A stretch of 49,801 bases of DNA from Pseudomonas citronellolis (GTDB taxonomy: Bacteria > Pseudomonadota > Gammaproteobacteria > Pseudomonadales > Pseudomonadaceae). The stretch's first letter is position 1. Every line of letters begins with the position of its first letter. Of the stretch, positions 1 through 9,373 are shown piece after piece. The notes beneath the pieces are model-generated. The model worked only from the letters and a program-made list of their open reading frames with translations. It made no database searches and was not told the origin of the DNA. The stretch lies in contig NZ_JARJLT010000381.1 in NCBI RefSeq assembly GCF_029335315.1, positions 1 to 49,801 of the forward strand. Reading direction: 5' to 3'. The position numbers and the translations under genes are program-made.

Positions 1-19
1 TGCGCCGATGCCGGATGCG

Positions 20-50
20 CTGGCGGATAACACCCTAGGCGTTATGCACC
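20..50. repeat. Short intergenic palindrome, Pseudomonas REP-like
   Basis: Inverted arms ataacacc (27-34) and ggcgttat (38-45) surround a 3-base centre, followed by a CCCTACG tail. A near copy lies at 4073-4091, so this is a dispersed intergenic repeat rather than a gene-specific terminator. It lies just downstream of the carS stop codon. The rest of 1-96 shows no gene. Confidence 0.5.
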
Positions 51-96
51 CTACGTGTACCCCGCCCTATGCGCGAATCGCGGGCCATGCCCGCGC

Positions 97-1419
97 CTAC
101 GCAAGCACCCGGCGCGGCAGCGAAACCCGCACGCACAATCCGCCCAGTTCGCCGCCTTCCAGCGTCAGGCTGCCGCCGCAGGCTTCGGCGATGTCGCGGG
201 CGATGCCCAGGCCCAGGCCGTGGCCGGCCACCTGCTCGTCCAGGCGCGTGCCGCGCTCCAACACACTGTCGCGCAGCTCTTCGGCGATCCCCGGCCCGTC
301 GTCGTCGACCTGCAGCAGGTAGTCGCCATCGCGCCGGGTCACGCGCAGCCGCACTTCGCCGGCGGCCCATTTGCAGGCGTTGTCCAGCAGGTTGCCGAGC
401 AGTTCCAGCAGGTCCTCGCGGTCGAACGGCAGGCGCAGGCCGGGCTCCGCCTCGCAGCTGAGGCGCAGGTGCTCGCCGTGGATCAGCTGGAGCATCTCGC
501 GCAGGCTCGGCAGCTCGGCGTCGCAGTCGAAGTGCGAGCCCGGCAGCGCCTCGCCGACCAGGCGCGCGCGGCCCAGCTCGCGGGCCAGACGCTGGTCGAT
601 CTGCTCCAACTGTTCCTGCAGCACCCGCTTGAGTTCGGGATGCCCGCGCAATTCCTCGCGCTCGGCCAGGCTGATCAGTACCGCCAGCGGCGTCTTCAGC
701 GCGTGGCCAAGGTTGCCCAGGGCGTTGCGCGAGCGACGCAGGGTGTCCTCGGTGTGCAGCAGCAGGTGGTTGACCTGCTCCACCAGCGGCTCCAGTTCCT
801 GCGGCACCTGGGTGTCGAGCTGGCTGCGCTGGCCTTCCTGCAACTGCGCGATCTGCTGGCGCACCCGCTCCAGCGGACGCAGCGCGCGGCGCACCGCCAG
901 GCGCTGGAAGAACAGGATCAGCAGCAGCGCCGCCACCCCGGCGCCCAGGCCGATGTTGCGCAGACGGTTGAAGCTCTTGAGGATCGGCGTGTAGTCCTGC
1001 GCCACGCTGATCTGCAGGTCGCGGCCGAAGCGTCGGTAGTCGCCGCGGTAGACCAGCAGGCGCTGGCCCTCGGGGCCCTTGAACAGGCCTGCGCGCAGTC
1101 CGGGGTGGTCCGGCACCTTGAGTTCGTGGTCCCAGAGCGAGCGCGAGCGCCATTCGGTCTGCTCGAAGTGGATCTGGAAATAGCGCCCGGAGAACAGCCG
1201 CTCGTAGGCGCCGTCGATGCGCTGCGGGTCCAGCTGCAGGCCGGCCGGGCCGCGGATGATCGCCACCAGCAGGCTTTCCGCCTCGTCCTGCAGGCCGCTG
1301 GCCAGGTAGCGGCGCAGGCCCTGGTCGAACAGCCAGAGCCCGGCCTGGGCCAGCACCAGGCCGATCACCAGCAATACAGCGGCGAGGCCGAAGCCCAGGC
1401 GCCGCTGGATGGAAATCAA
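97..1419 (-). CDS. carS: Sensor histidine kinase, CarS/PhoQ-like
   Basis: Membrane sensor kinase of about 440 residues. A transmembrane helix (about 11-30) is followed by a periplasmic domain, a second helix (about 156-172), a HAMP-like linker, a dimerisation box with the phospho-accepting His at about 239 (GHALKTP), and an ATPase domain with N box (LLDNACKW), DDDGPGI and GLGLG motifs. I chose a TTG start at 1419 that overlaps the regulator's TGA by four bases (TTGA); no ATG lies nearby. Upstream neighbours are the regulator and two PepSY genes, the order of the calcium-responsive carSR locus of P. aeruginosa. The domain call is firm; the name rests on synteny. Confidence 0.85.
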   Translation of the reverse strand: MISIQRRLGFGLAAVLLVIGLVLAQAGLWLFDQGLRRYLASGLQDEAESLLVAIIRGPAGLQLDPQRIDGAYERLFSGRYFQIHFEQTEWRSRSLWDHELKVPDHPGLRAGLFKGPEGQRLLVYRGDYRRFGRDLQISVAQDYTPILKSFNRLRNIGLGAGVAALLLILFFQRLAVRRALRPLERVRQQIAQLQEGQRSQLDTQVPQELEPLVEQVNHLLLHTEDTLRRSRNALGNLGHALKTPLAVLISLAEREELRGHPELKRVLQEQLEQIDQRLARELGRARLVGEALPGSHFDCDAELPSLREMLQLIHGEHLRLSCEAEPGLRLPFDREDLLELLGNLLDNACKWAAGEVRLRVTRRDGDYLLQVDDDGPGIAEELRDSVLERGTRLDEQVAGHGLGLGIARDIAEACGGSLTLEGGELGGLCVRVSLPRRVLA

Positions 1420-2093
1420 GCCGCGCCCCCCGCGCTGCCGGCGAAGCGGTAGCCCTGGCCGCGGCGGGTCTCGACGATCTCGCGGCCAAGCTTGCGGCGC
1501 AGGTGGTTGATGTGCACTTCGATGACGTTGGAGTCGCGCTCGGTCTCGCCGTCGTAGAGGTGCTCGGCCAGGTGCGACTTCGACAGCAACTGGCCGGGGT
1601 GCAGCATGAAATAGCGCAGCAGGCGGAACTCGGCGGAAGTCAGGTCGATCTCCCGGCCGTCCTGCTGCACGCACTGGCGCGCCTCGTCCAGGCGCAGGCC
1701 ACCGGCTTCCAGCTGGGCCTGGTTGGCCACCCCGTGGGCGCGGCGCAGCAGCGCCTGGATGCGCAGGAACAACTCTTCGGGGTGGAACGGCTTGGTCAGG
1801 TAGTCGTCGGCGCCAGCCTTCAGCCCGTCGATGCGCTCGGCCCAGGAGCCGCGCGCGGTGAGGATCAGCACCGGGGTGGCGACGCCCAGCGCGCGCCACT
1901 CGCGCAGCACCTCCAGGCCGGGGCGGCCGGGCAGGCCGAGGTCGAGGATGACCAGATCGTAGGGCTCGCTGGCGCCCTGCACCGCCGCATCGCGGCCGTC
2001 GGCCAGCCAGTCCACCGCGTAGCCCTGGCGGGTCAGGCCGGCGAGCAGTTCATCGGCGAGGGGGACGTGGTCTTCCACCAGCAGCAGGCGCAT
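1416..2093 (-). CDS. carR: Response regulator, OmpR/PhoB family, CarR-like
   Basis: Protein of 225 residues with a receiver domain (acidic pocket VEDH near residue 7, phospho-acceptor Asp51 in VILDLGLPG, Lys in LTKPF) and a C-terminal winged-helix domain ([32 protein letters not shown]). It probably receives phosphate from the kinase encoded immediately downstream and binds promoter DNA. The ATG at 2093 directly abuts the upstream PepSY stop, so the four genes look like one operon. The carR name is from gene order; PhoP-like regulators are close relatives. Confidence 0.88.
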   Translation of the reverse strand: MRLLLVEDHVPLADELLAGLTRQGYAVDWLADGRDAAVQGASEPYDLVILDLGLPGRPGLEVLREWRALGVATPVLILTARGSWAERIDGLKAGADDYLTKPFHPEELFLRIQALLRRAHGVANQAQLEAGGLRLDEARQCVQQDGREIDLTSAEFRLLRYFMLHPGQLLSKSHLAEHLYDGETERDSNVIEVHINHLRRKLGREIVETRRGQGYRFAGSAGGAA

Positions 2094-2399
2094 TCAGTCG
2101 TCTTCCTTATCCTTGAGGATGCGCCCGTCGCGGGCGTCCAGTTCCAGTTCGCGGACCACCCCGGCGGCGGTGAGCAGCTCGATCTCGTAGATGTAGGCGT
2201 CGTGTTCCTTCTCCAGCTCGGCCTCGAGCAGGCGCGAGCCGGGGTAGCGCTGCAGCGCGCCGGGCAGGATCGATTCGAAGGGGCGGATCACCCCTTCGCG
2301 GGTCAGGCGCAGGGCCTCGTCCTGGCTGAGGTCGTGGGCCAGCGCCGGCAGCGAGACGCCCAGGGCGACGAGCAACGCGTAACGCAGAGAATAGGTCAT
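2094..2399 (-). CDS. PepSY-domain periplasmic protein
   Basis: Protein of 101 residues. A signal peptide (hydrophobic LLVALGVSLPALA, cut near AHD) precedes one PepSY domain with the DLSQDEALRL start and a closing strand that ends DGRILKDKEDD. PepSY domains are small periplasmic modules that often inhibit or bind partners, and they commonly sit beside two-component sensors. The start overlaps the upstream gene's stop as TGATG. It is a diverged paralogue of the next gene upstream. It may modulate the sensor kinase, which is inference from position. Confidence 0.8.
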   Translation of the reverse strand: MTYSLRYALLVALGVSLPALAHDLSQDEALRLTREGVIRPFESILPGALQRYPGSRLLEAELEKEHDAYIYEIELLTAAGVVRELELDARDGRILKDKEDD

Positions 2400-2707
2400 C
2401 AGTGATCCTGGCGGTCCTTGAGCACTTCGCCACTCACCGCGTCCAGCTCGACGTCCCATTTCACGCCCTGGGCGTCCTTGACGTCGACCTTGTACAGGTA
2501 GCGGCCGTGTTCCAGCTCAAGCTCGCTATCGTACACGGTTCCGCCGGCGTGCTTGCCCAGCGCGGCTTCGTTGAGGCGCTGGAAGTCCTGGATGGTGCCG
2601 GCATCGCGCAGCCGCAGCGCCTCGTCGGGGCCGATGTCGTGGGCCAGGACCAGGGTCGAGGCGCCGAGCAGGCCGGCGGCGGCGATGAGGCGGGTCAGCA
2701 TGTGCAT
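2399..2707 (-). CDS. PepSY-domain periplasmic protein, first gene of the carSR-like operon
   Basis: Protein of 102 residues with a signal peptide (LIAAAGLLGASTLVLAHD) and a PepSY domain (IGPDEALRLRDAG, then VKWDVELDAVSGEVLKD). A good Shine-Dalgarno (AGGAG) lies ahead of the ATG at 2707; an internal ATG at 2701 is the alternative. It shares its design with the downstream PepSY gene (Ala-His-Asp at the mature N-terminus), so the pair looks like a tandem duplication. As first gene of the operon, its promoter should lie in 2708-2790. Confidence 0.8.
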   Translation of the reverse strand: MHMLTRLIAAAGLLGASTLVLAHDIGPDEALRLRDAGTIQDFQRLNEAALGKHAGGTVYDSELELEHGRYLYKVDVKDAQGVKWDVELDAVSGEVLKDRQDH

Positions 2708-2829
2708 GGGTGGGGCTCCTACGAATTGCCAATGTTCGCAGGCTATCGAAGGGCCATTAATTCAAGCTGAACGGAATACGGACGAATCATTCACCGGATG
2801 AAGGATGCCGCCGTACGAAGTACAGCGCT

Positions 2830-2835
2830 TATAAT
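2830..2835 (+). promoter_or_regulatory. Candidate -10 box (TATAAT) for the patatin-like gene
   Basis: A perfect TATAAT stands 26 bases ahead of the ATG at 2861, which fits a short leader and argues against a start further upstream at 2798. No convincing -35 is seen 17 bases upstream, so an activator or atypical -35 would be needed. Confidence 0.4.
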
Positions 2836-2860
2836 CCCCGCCTCGCCAGAGAGTGCCCCC

Positions 2861-3940
2861 ATGACCGCGATCCACATCAAGTCCCCCGCCCTCACCCTCA
2901 AGGCCGGCGCCCGTGCCCTGCGGCGCATCCGCGAGCGTGGCCTGAGCCCCGCCGACGTCGGCATCCTCCCCGGCGCCGCCGGCGGGCCGAAGGCGCTGGG
3001 CATCCAGGGGCTGGACCTGGCGCTGTTCGGCGAATGGCTGCCGCGCGCGCCGCGCGAGCGCTCGCTGATCGGCGCCTCCATCGGCTCCTGGCGCTTCGCC
3101 AGCGCCTGCCTGCCGGACGCGGCCGCCGGCATCCGCCGCCTGGGCGAGCTGTATACCCAGCAGCGTTTCTCGCGCAACGCCGACATCGCCGAGGTCTCCG
3201 CCAGCTGCACGCGCATGCTCGACGACTTGCTCGCCGACGAAGACGCCAGCGTGCTCACCAACCCGCACTACCGACTCAACGTAGTGGTGGTGAAGAGCCA
3301 CGGGCGCCTGGCCGACGACGGCAAACGCACCCTCGGCCTGGGGCTGGGCACAGTGATCCGCGACAACCTGCTCGGCCGCCACCACCTGCACCGCCACTTC
3401 GAACGGGTGATCCTCCACGACGCGCGCCTGGCCCCGCCGCTGGCGCCGTTGCAGGACTTCCCCTCGCGCTGCCTGCCGCTGGAGATCGGCAACCTGCGCC
3501 ACGCGCTGCTCGCCTCCGGCTCCATCCCCATGGTCATGCAAGGCGTGCGCGACATTCCCGGCGCGGGGCCGGGCACCTACCGCGACGGCGGCCTGCTCGA
3601 CTACCACCTCGACCTGCCCTACGCCACCGACGGCGTGGTGCTCTACCCGCATTTCACCGACAAGGTCATCCCCGGCTGGTTCGACAAGGGCCTGCCCTGG
3701 CGCCGCGGCGACGCCACCCGCCTGCAGGACGTGCTGCTGCTCGCGCCTTCCGCCGAGTACCTGGCGCGCCTGCCGCACAACAAGCTGCCGGACCGCAAGG
3801 ATTTCAAGCGCTACCTGGGCGACGACGCCGGCCGCGAGCGCTACTGGAACAAGGCGATGGACGAAAGCCGGCGGATGGGCGACGAGTTCCTCGAACTGGC
3901 CGACAGCGGCCGCCTCGGCGAACGCCTGCAACCCCTGTAA
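2861..3940 (+). CDS. Patatin-like phospholipase
   Basis: Protein of 359 residues with the patatin Ser-Asp dyad: an oxyanion-hole stretch (GAAGGPKAL), the nucleophile elbow G-A-S-I-G, and the D-G-G motif (YRDGGLLDYH) about 160 residues later. Such enzymes hydrolyse acyl esters of lipids. No signal peptide is visible, so it is probably cytoplasmic. It is transcribed divergently from the PepSY/carRS operon. The start at 2861 is preferred because a TATAAT lies just upstream; an in-frame start exists at 2798. Substrate is unknown. Confidence 0.82.
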   Translation: MTAIHIKSPALTLKAGARALRRIRERGLSPADVGILPGAAGGPKALGIQGLDLALFGEWLPRAPRERSLIGASIGSWRFASACLPDAAAGIRRLGELYTQQRFSRNADIAEVSASCTRMLDDLLADEDASVLTNPHYRLNVVVVKSHGRLADDGKRTLGLGLGTVIRDNLLGRHHLHRHFERVILHDARLAPPLAPLQDFPSRCLPLEIGNLRHALLASGSIPMVMQGVRDIPGAGPGTYRDGGLLDYHLDLPYATDGVVLYPHFTDKVIPGWFDKGLPWRRGDATRLQDVLLLAPSAEYLARLPHNKLPDRKDFKRYLGDDAGRERYWNKAMDESRRMGDEFLELADSGRLGERLQPL

Positions 3941-3950
3941 CGGTTCGATC

Positions 3951-4091
3951 GCAGGAGCGGGCCATGCCCGCGATGATCGCGCCGCAAGGCCCCTCGCGGA
4001 CGGAGTCCGCTCCTGCAAAGCCCCTCCCGTACCGTCACGCCCGCGAACGTGGTAGACCCAATCGTAGGGCGCATAACGCCTCCGGCGTTAT
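3951..4091. repeat. Intergenic repeats downstream of the patatin gene
   Basis: Two palindromic units lie between convergent genes. The first has 10-base arms (gcaggagcgg 3951-3960, ccgctcctgc 4007-4016). The second has arms ataacgcc (4073-4080) and ggcgttat (4084-4091), nearly the same as the repeat at 27-45. They may act as transcription ends for both converging genes. Nothing gene-like is seen in 3941-4186. Confidence 0.55.
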
Positions 4092-4186
4092 CCGCCATTG
4101 CCATCAGGCACCGGCGCCCTGGCCAACGGCGGATAACCGCGAACGGTTGTACGCCGTACAGTTCCGGGGGACGCTCCCGGCCGGCG

Positions 4187-5377
4187 CTAGCCGGGCTGCC
4201 CGTCCAGCCGGGCGCGCCAGAGCATCGGGCCGTAGTGGCCGGCGAAGATCAGGAAGGCCAGCGACCAGCACAGCGCCGCCAGGATCAACCCGCCCAGCGG
4301 CAGCCACAGCACCAGCAGCGCCCGCGCCGCCACGCCCAGGTTGAGCAGCGCGAAGCCCCAAGCCATCGCCTTGGGCGGCTGCAATGAACGGCCGGTGTGG
4401 CCGAGGCTGACACGGGCGATCATCGCCAGGATCAGGCCACCGACCCCCCCCACCGTCAGCGCGTGCAGCGGCAGGCTCGGCGGCAGCGCGGCGCCGCCGG
4501 CGGACGCCGCCAGGCCAAGCAGCGCCAGGGTCGTCCAGGCGTAGGCCAGGTGCAGTGACCAGAGCAGCGGCACGCGCCACAGGTCGCGGTCGTACCAGCG
4601 CCACAGGCGCACCAGATGGCCCAGGCCAAGCAGCCCATAGAGCACGGCGAACGGCGGCCCCGCCTGCAACGCCGGGCCGGTGGCGCTCAGCACCGCCAGC
4701 GCGGCACTGCCCAGCAGCAGCGCCCAGTCCAGCGAGGGCCAGGCCGGTACCTGGACGGTCCGGCCGAGGCCGCGCTGGGTGAAGAACGGAATCACCCGCC
4801 CGCCGATCAGGCTCATCAGCGCCACCACCAGCCACAGCGCGGCCATCACCCCGCCGCGCTGCCAGGTTTCGTTGCCGCTGGCCAGCCCGGCCATCACCTG
4901 GGCGTCGGCCAGGGTCAGCAGCAGCAACACCGCCAGCACCGGGTAGTTGCGCGTCTGCCGCACCTGCCAGAGGCTGCGGCCGATGAACCAGGCCAGCGCC
5001 GGCGGGAAGGCCAGCTCCAGCGCCGCGGCGAGCCACCAGGGCGCGCCCAGCAGCCAGGCCAGCCGCGCCGCCAGCCAGAGCAGCGCCAGGTTGCGCAGCG
5101 GCGCGCCGCTCACGCCGGGACGGCCGGTCCAGTTCTGCACCGCGGTGAGCAGGAAACCGGCGATGATCGCCAGGGCGAAGCCGAACAGCATCTCGTGGCG
5201 ATGCCAACCCAGCCAGCCGCCCAGCGGCTGCCAGGCCGGCAGCCAGCCGAGCAGCGCGGCCAGCCAGAGAACGATGGCGAGCGCCGCGAACAGCGCGCCG
5301 CCGAGGAAGAAGGGGCGAAAACCCAGCCGCCACAGCGGTGGGATCGCCAGCAGTACCTTGCGATCAAGCAGCAACAC
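4187..5377 (-). CDS. nnrS: NnrS family haem/copper membrane protein
   Basis: Protein of 396 residues, almost entirely transmembrane helices (about twelve). It carries NnrS signatures: an RLGFRPFF-type N-terminus, GWHRHEMLFGFA with clustered His, and RVSLGHTGR. NnrS proteins help cells withstand nitric oxide, in line with fhp two genes upstream. The GTG start at 5377 follows a strong GGGAGG and overlaps the end of the ppyR-like gene by 14 bases, so translational coupling is likely. The fhp operator region may also control it if the three genes form one transcript. Confidence 0.85.
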   Translation of the reverse strand: MLLLDRKVLLAIPPLWRLGFRPFFLGGALFAALAIVLWLAALLGWLPAWQPLGGWLGWHRHEMLFGFALAIIAGFLLTAVQNWTGRPGVSGAPLRNLALLWLAARLAWLLGAPWWLAAALELAFPPALAWFIGRSLWQVRQTRNYPVLAVLLLLTLADAQVMAGLASGNETWQRGGVMAALWLVVALMSLIGGRVIPFFTQRGLGRTVQVPAWPSLDWALLLGSAALAVLSATGPALQAGPPFAVLYGLLGLGHLVRLWRWYDRDLWRVPLLWSLHLAYAWTTLALLGLAASAGGAALPPSLPLHALTVGGVGGLILAMIARVSLGHTGRSLQPPKAMAWGFALLNLGVAARALLVLWLPLGGLILAALCWSLAFLIFAGHYGPMLWRARLDGQPG

Positions 5378-5621
5378 AGCAGGCCTCCCATCCGTCCCGG
5401 CGCATCTGGTGCTGGGCGATCAGCCGCAGCACGTAGCCCAGCTTGATGGCGGTCGGGCCGAGGATGGTCAGGGCGTGGGCGGCCACCAGCAGCGGCAGGG
5501 CCAGCAGCTGATCGATGAAGTAGGCGCCGTAGATGCCTCCCAGCAGCATCGCGACACCCGCACTGAGCAGGGCGCTGGAGTGGCCGAGATTGCGTTGCGG
5601 ACAGGAGAAGAAGCCTTTCAT
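5364..5621 (-). CDS. ppyR: Small two-helix membrane protein, PpyR-like
   Basis: Protein of 85 residues with two hydrophobic segments (about 20-36 and 42-58) and a short cysteine-containing C-terminus. In P. aeruginosa the gene between fhp and the nnrS homologue encodes the membrane regulator PpyR of the psl and pyoverdine operons, and the same position and size are seen here. ATG at 5621 follows GGAGG with six-base spacing. The name rests on synteny; the sequence alone shows only a small inner-membrane protein. Confidence 0.6.
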   Translation of the reverse strand: MKGFFSCPQRNLGHSSALLSAGVAMLLGGIYGAYFIDQLLALPLLVAAHALTILGPTAIKLGYVLRLIAQHQMRRDGWEACCVAA

Positions 5622-5675
5622 CACACACCTCCGGTTGCTTGGGTGGCCGGCCCGGGTGGGCCGGCCGGTCTAGCC

Positions 5676-6857
5676 TCAGGCCTCCAGCGCGCTGGCCGGG
5701 CCGAAGAACTCGTAATGGCACTGCCGCTCGGGCACGCCGAGGGCGCGCAAGTGGCGTTGCACCTGGGCCATGAACGGCTTGGGCCCGAGGAAATAGGCGT
5801 CCAGGTCGCGCTGCGCCGGCAGCCAGCCACCCAGCAGTTCCTCGCTGAGCAGGCCCTCGGCGTGGGCCTGGTCGTCCTCGCCCGGCTCGCTGTAGCAGAA
5901 GAAGTGCAGCAGCTGCGGGTGCTTGCTCGCCTGCGCCTCGATGAACTCGCGGAAGGCGTGCACGGCGCCATTGCGCGCGCAGTGGATGAAATGCACGGTG
6001 CGGCCGGCGGCCAGCGCCTGCTGCAGCATCGACAGCGAGGGCGTGATGCCGACCCCGGCGGTGATCAGCGCCACCGGCTTGTCGCCTTCGCGCAGGACGA
6101 ACTCGCCCGCCGGCGGGAACAGGTCGATCTCGTCGCCCTCGCCCAGTTGTTCGTGCAGGTAGCTGGAGACCCGGCCCTGGGCTTCGCGCTTGACGCTGAT
6201 GCGGTACTCGCGGCCATTGGCCGGGGCCGACAGCGAGTAGTTGCGGCGCACTTCCTCGCCGTCCAGTTGCAGGCGCAGGCCGATGTACTGGCCGGGCTGG
6301 AAGTCCAGCAGCGCGCCACCGTCCACCGGTCGCAGGTAGAAGGAGGTGATCTCGTCGCTCTCGGCGACCTTGCGCGCCACGCGGAAGCGCCGCGCGCCGC
6401 GCCAGCCACCGATCTGGGTGGCATTGCGAGCGTAGGCCGACTCCTCGGCGCCAATCAGGATATCCGCCAGTTGCTGGTAGGCGGCGCCCCAGGCGGCGAG
6501 CACGTCGTCGGTGGCGATTTCCGCGCCGAGCACTTCGCGGATGGCGCGCAGCAGGCAGGCGCCGACGATCGGGTAATGCTCCGGGAGAATCTGCAACGAC
6601 ACATGCTTGTTGACGATCTGCGCCACCAGCGGGCCGAGCTGCTCCAGCTCGTCGATGTGCCGGGCGTACATCAGCACACCGTTGGCCAGGGCGCGTTGCT
6701 GGGCGCCGGAGGCCTGGTGGGCCTGGTTGAACAGCGGGCGCACCTCGGGGTACTCGCTCAGCATCATCTGGTAGAAGTGCCGGGTCAGGGCCTCGCCGCC
6801 GGTTTCCAGCAGCGGGACGGTGGCCTTGATCAGGGTGCGGTGTTCGTTCGACAGCAT
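5676..6857 (-). CDS. fhp: Flavohemoglobin, nitric oxide dioxygenase
   Basis: Protein of 393 residues, the usual length for Hmp/Fhp. The globin domain has the proximal haem His in NKHVSL near residue 85. A ferredoxin-reductase FAD domain (RNYSLS) and an NAD(P)H domain (ITAGVGITP, then YEFFGP near the C-terminus) follow. It oxidises NO to nitrate with O2 and NAD(P)H in the cytoplasm. A good AAGGAG precedes the ATG. It diverges from fhpR, whose product is the expected NO-responsive activator. Confidence 0.95.
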   Translation of the reverse strand: MLSNEHRTLIKATVPLLETGGEALTRHFYQMMLSEYPEVRPLFNQAHQASGAQQRALANGVLMYARHIDELEQLGPLVAQIVNKHVSLQILPEHYPIVGACLLRAIREVLGAEIATDDVLAAWGAAYQQLADILIGAEESAYARNATQIGGWRGARRFRVARKVAESDEITSFYLRPVDGGALLDFQPGQYIGLRLQLDGEEVRRNYSLSAPANGREYRISVKREAQGRVSSYLHEQLGEGDEIDLFPPAGEFVLREGDKPVALITAGVGITPSLSMLQQALAAGRTVHFIHCARNGAVHAFREFIEAQASKHPQLLHFFCYSEPGEDDQAHAEGLLSEELLGGWLPAQRDLDAYFLGPKPFMAQVQRHLRALGVPERQCHYEFFGPASALEA

Positions 6858-6905
6858 TGTGAATCTCCTTGGAACGCAAGACGGGTGGGGTCTGCCTGGA
6901 GCGTT

Positions 6906-6920
6906 TCAGGAAGCGTGCCA
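6906..6920 (-). promoter_or_regulatory. Weak candidate sigma-54 promoter for fhp
   Basis: On the minus strand TGGCAC (6920-6915) gives a good -24 half, but ten bases on the -12 dinucleotide reads GA instead of GC. The position, 50-60 bases from the fhp ATG and beside the FhpR-type palindromes, is what an enhancer-dependent promoter would need. The -12 mismatch keeps this tentative. Confidence 0.3.
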
Positions 6921-6962
6921 GCCGGACGGCCCAGCGATTACGCGACTTTCAGGCCACCATGA

Positions 6963-7013
6963 GTCATAATGACCCACACCATTACGAGTCATAACGACTA
7001 GCCAGAGGTCAAA

Positions 7014-7019
<6 letters not shown>
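6963..7019. promoter_or_regulatory. Three FhpR/NorR-type palindromic operators
   Basis: Three GTCA..TGAC-type palindromes are seen: GTCATAATGAC (6963-6973, perfect), GTCATAACGAC (6988-6998, one mismatch) and GGTCAAAATGACC (7007-7019, perfect). The last contains the fhpR ATG itself. NorR-family activators are known to bind three such sites, so these are the likely enhancer for fhp and an autoregulatory site for fhpR. Confidence 0.75.
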
Positions 7020-8561
<1,542 letters not shown>

Positions 8562-8613
8562 GGCGGGCGTCAGCTATCTTTGCTGACGCGGCCCACTTCC
8601 GAGGAGAAAGCCC

Positions 8614-9102
8614 ATGCGCCACCTGCTCTGCGTCCTGGCGGCGCTCGCCCTGTCCGGCTGCGTCTCGCCCTACCAGGGCCGGCCGCTGAGCTACGGCGAG
8701 TTCCCCGCCGCCGAGTACCAGGCGCTGCCGGTCAGCGGCGACGGCAGGATCGCCGGCCGCGCCTTCCTCAAGACCCGCTCCGGCGCCACCCGTACGGCGG
8801 CCGGCCAGGACGTCGCGCTGATCCCGGCGACCCGCTACATGGAGCCGATGTACCAGGCCTACCAGCAGCAACGGCCGATCGGCTCCCCCGACCCACGGGC
8901 GAAGATCTACACACGCCTGGCGCGCGCCGACGCAGAGGGCCGCTTCAGCTTCGACCGGGTGCCGGCGGGGCGCTACTACCTGACCTGCGATGTGAGCTGG
9001 GAAGTGCCGGGCACCAATGGCCCGACCCGCGCCGGCGCCTTTATCGTGGCGCCGCTGAGCCTGCGCCAGGGCGAAGTGGTGGAGGTCGAGCTGACCCGCT
9101 GA
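8614..9102 (+). CDS. Small secreted lipoprotein with a carboxypeptidase-regulatory-like fold
   Basis: Protein of 162 residues with a lipoprotein signal: charged start, hydrophobic ALALS, lipobox LSGC with Cys near residue 17. The C-terminal half (GRFSFDRVPAGRYYLTCDVSW) resembles the beta-sandwich seen in carboxypeptidase-regulatory/CNA-B-like domains. It should be anchored in a membrane, probably the outer one because no Asp follows the lipid Cys. A Shine-Dalgarno GAGGAG precedes it. No function can be assigned. Confidence 0.75.
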   Translation: MRHLLCVLAALALSGCVSPYQGRPLSYGEFPAAEYQALPVSGDGRIAGRAFLKTRSGATRTAAGQDVALIPATRYMEPMYQAYQQQRPIGSPDPRAKIYTRLARADAEGRFSFDRVPAGRYYLTCDVSWEVPGTNGPTRAGAFIVAPLSLRQGEVVEVELTR

Positions 9103-9373
9103 CCTGTCGGCGGAGCGCCGCCCCGCCGTCCGGCAAAGTGGGTACAATACGCGGTTGCAATTGCCCACTGATGATCTGAAGGCCACCTCTTGGAACTGTT
9201 CAAGGGTTCCACGTTTCCTTCCCACCAAAAACCGGCGAGCACCACGAAACCAGCAAAAGCGCTTCTTCGGCCGGATTCGCAGTGTCACCGAGTATCACGC
9301 AGAACCTTCCCAGCCCACGCCATTTAGTACATCCTCCAGTACACCAAACTGAACCGGACTGGAGAATGTACTA
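9103..9373. other. Host/prophage junction region, probable attL side
   Basis: No convincing gene is seen. It holds a small GC hairpin after the lipoprotein stop (about 9108-9121), a TACAAT box (9143-9148) with no clear -35, and ends in an inverted repeat ahead of the integrase. The integrase reads away from this side, so attL should lie here. I see no tRNA 3' end, and the other att copy is outside the window, so the core cannot be fixed. Confidence 0.45.
9326..9372 (+). promoter_or_regulatory. Stem-loop covering the integrase ribosome binding site
   Basis: AGTACATCCTCCAG (9326-9339) pairs with CTGGAGAATGTACT (9359-9372) at 13 of 14 positions around a 19-base loop. The 3' arm contains the only GGAG ahead of the GTG at 9374. 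The hairpin could hide the ribosome site, or the repeat could be a protein-binding site of the recombinase. Confidence 0.6.

Noticed and set aside
97-1899. A single 600-codon kinase frame extending through the regulator
   Set aside because: The upstream 160 codons are out of frame with the clear response regulator; the kinase begins at the TTG overlapping the regulator stop.
9121-9320. tRNA or tmRNA 3' end as attachment site next to the integrase
   Set aside because: I found no T-arm, acceptor stem and CCA combination. attL core is left undefined.
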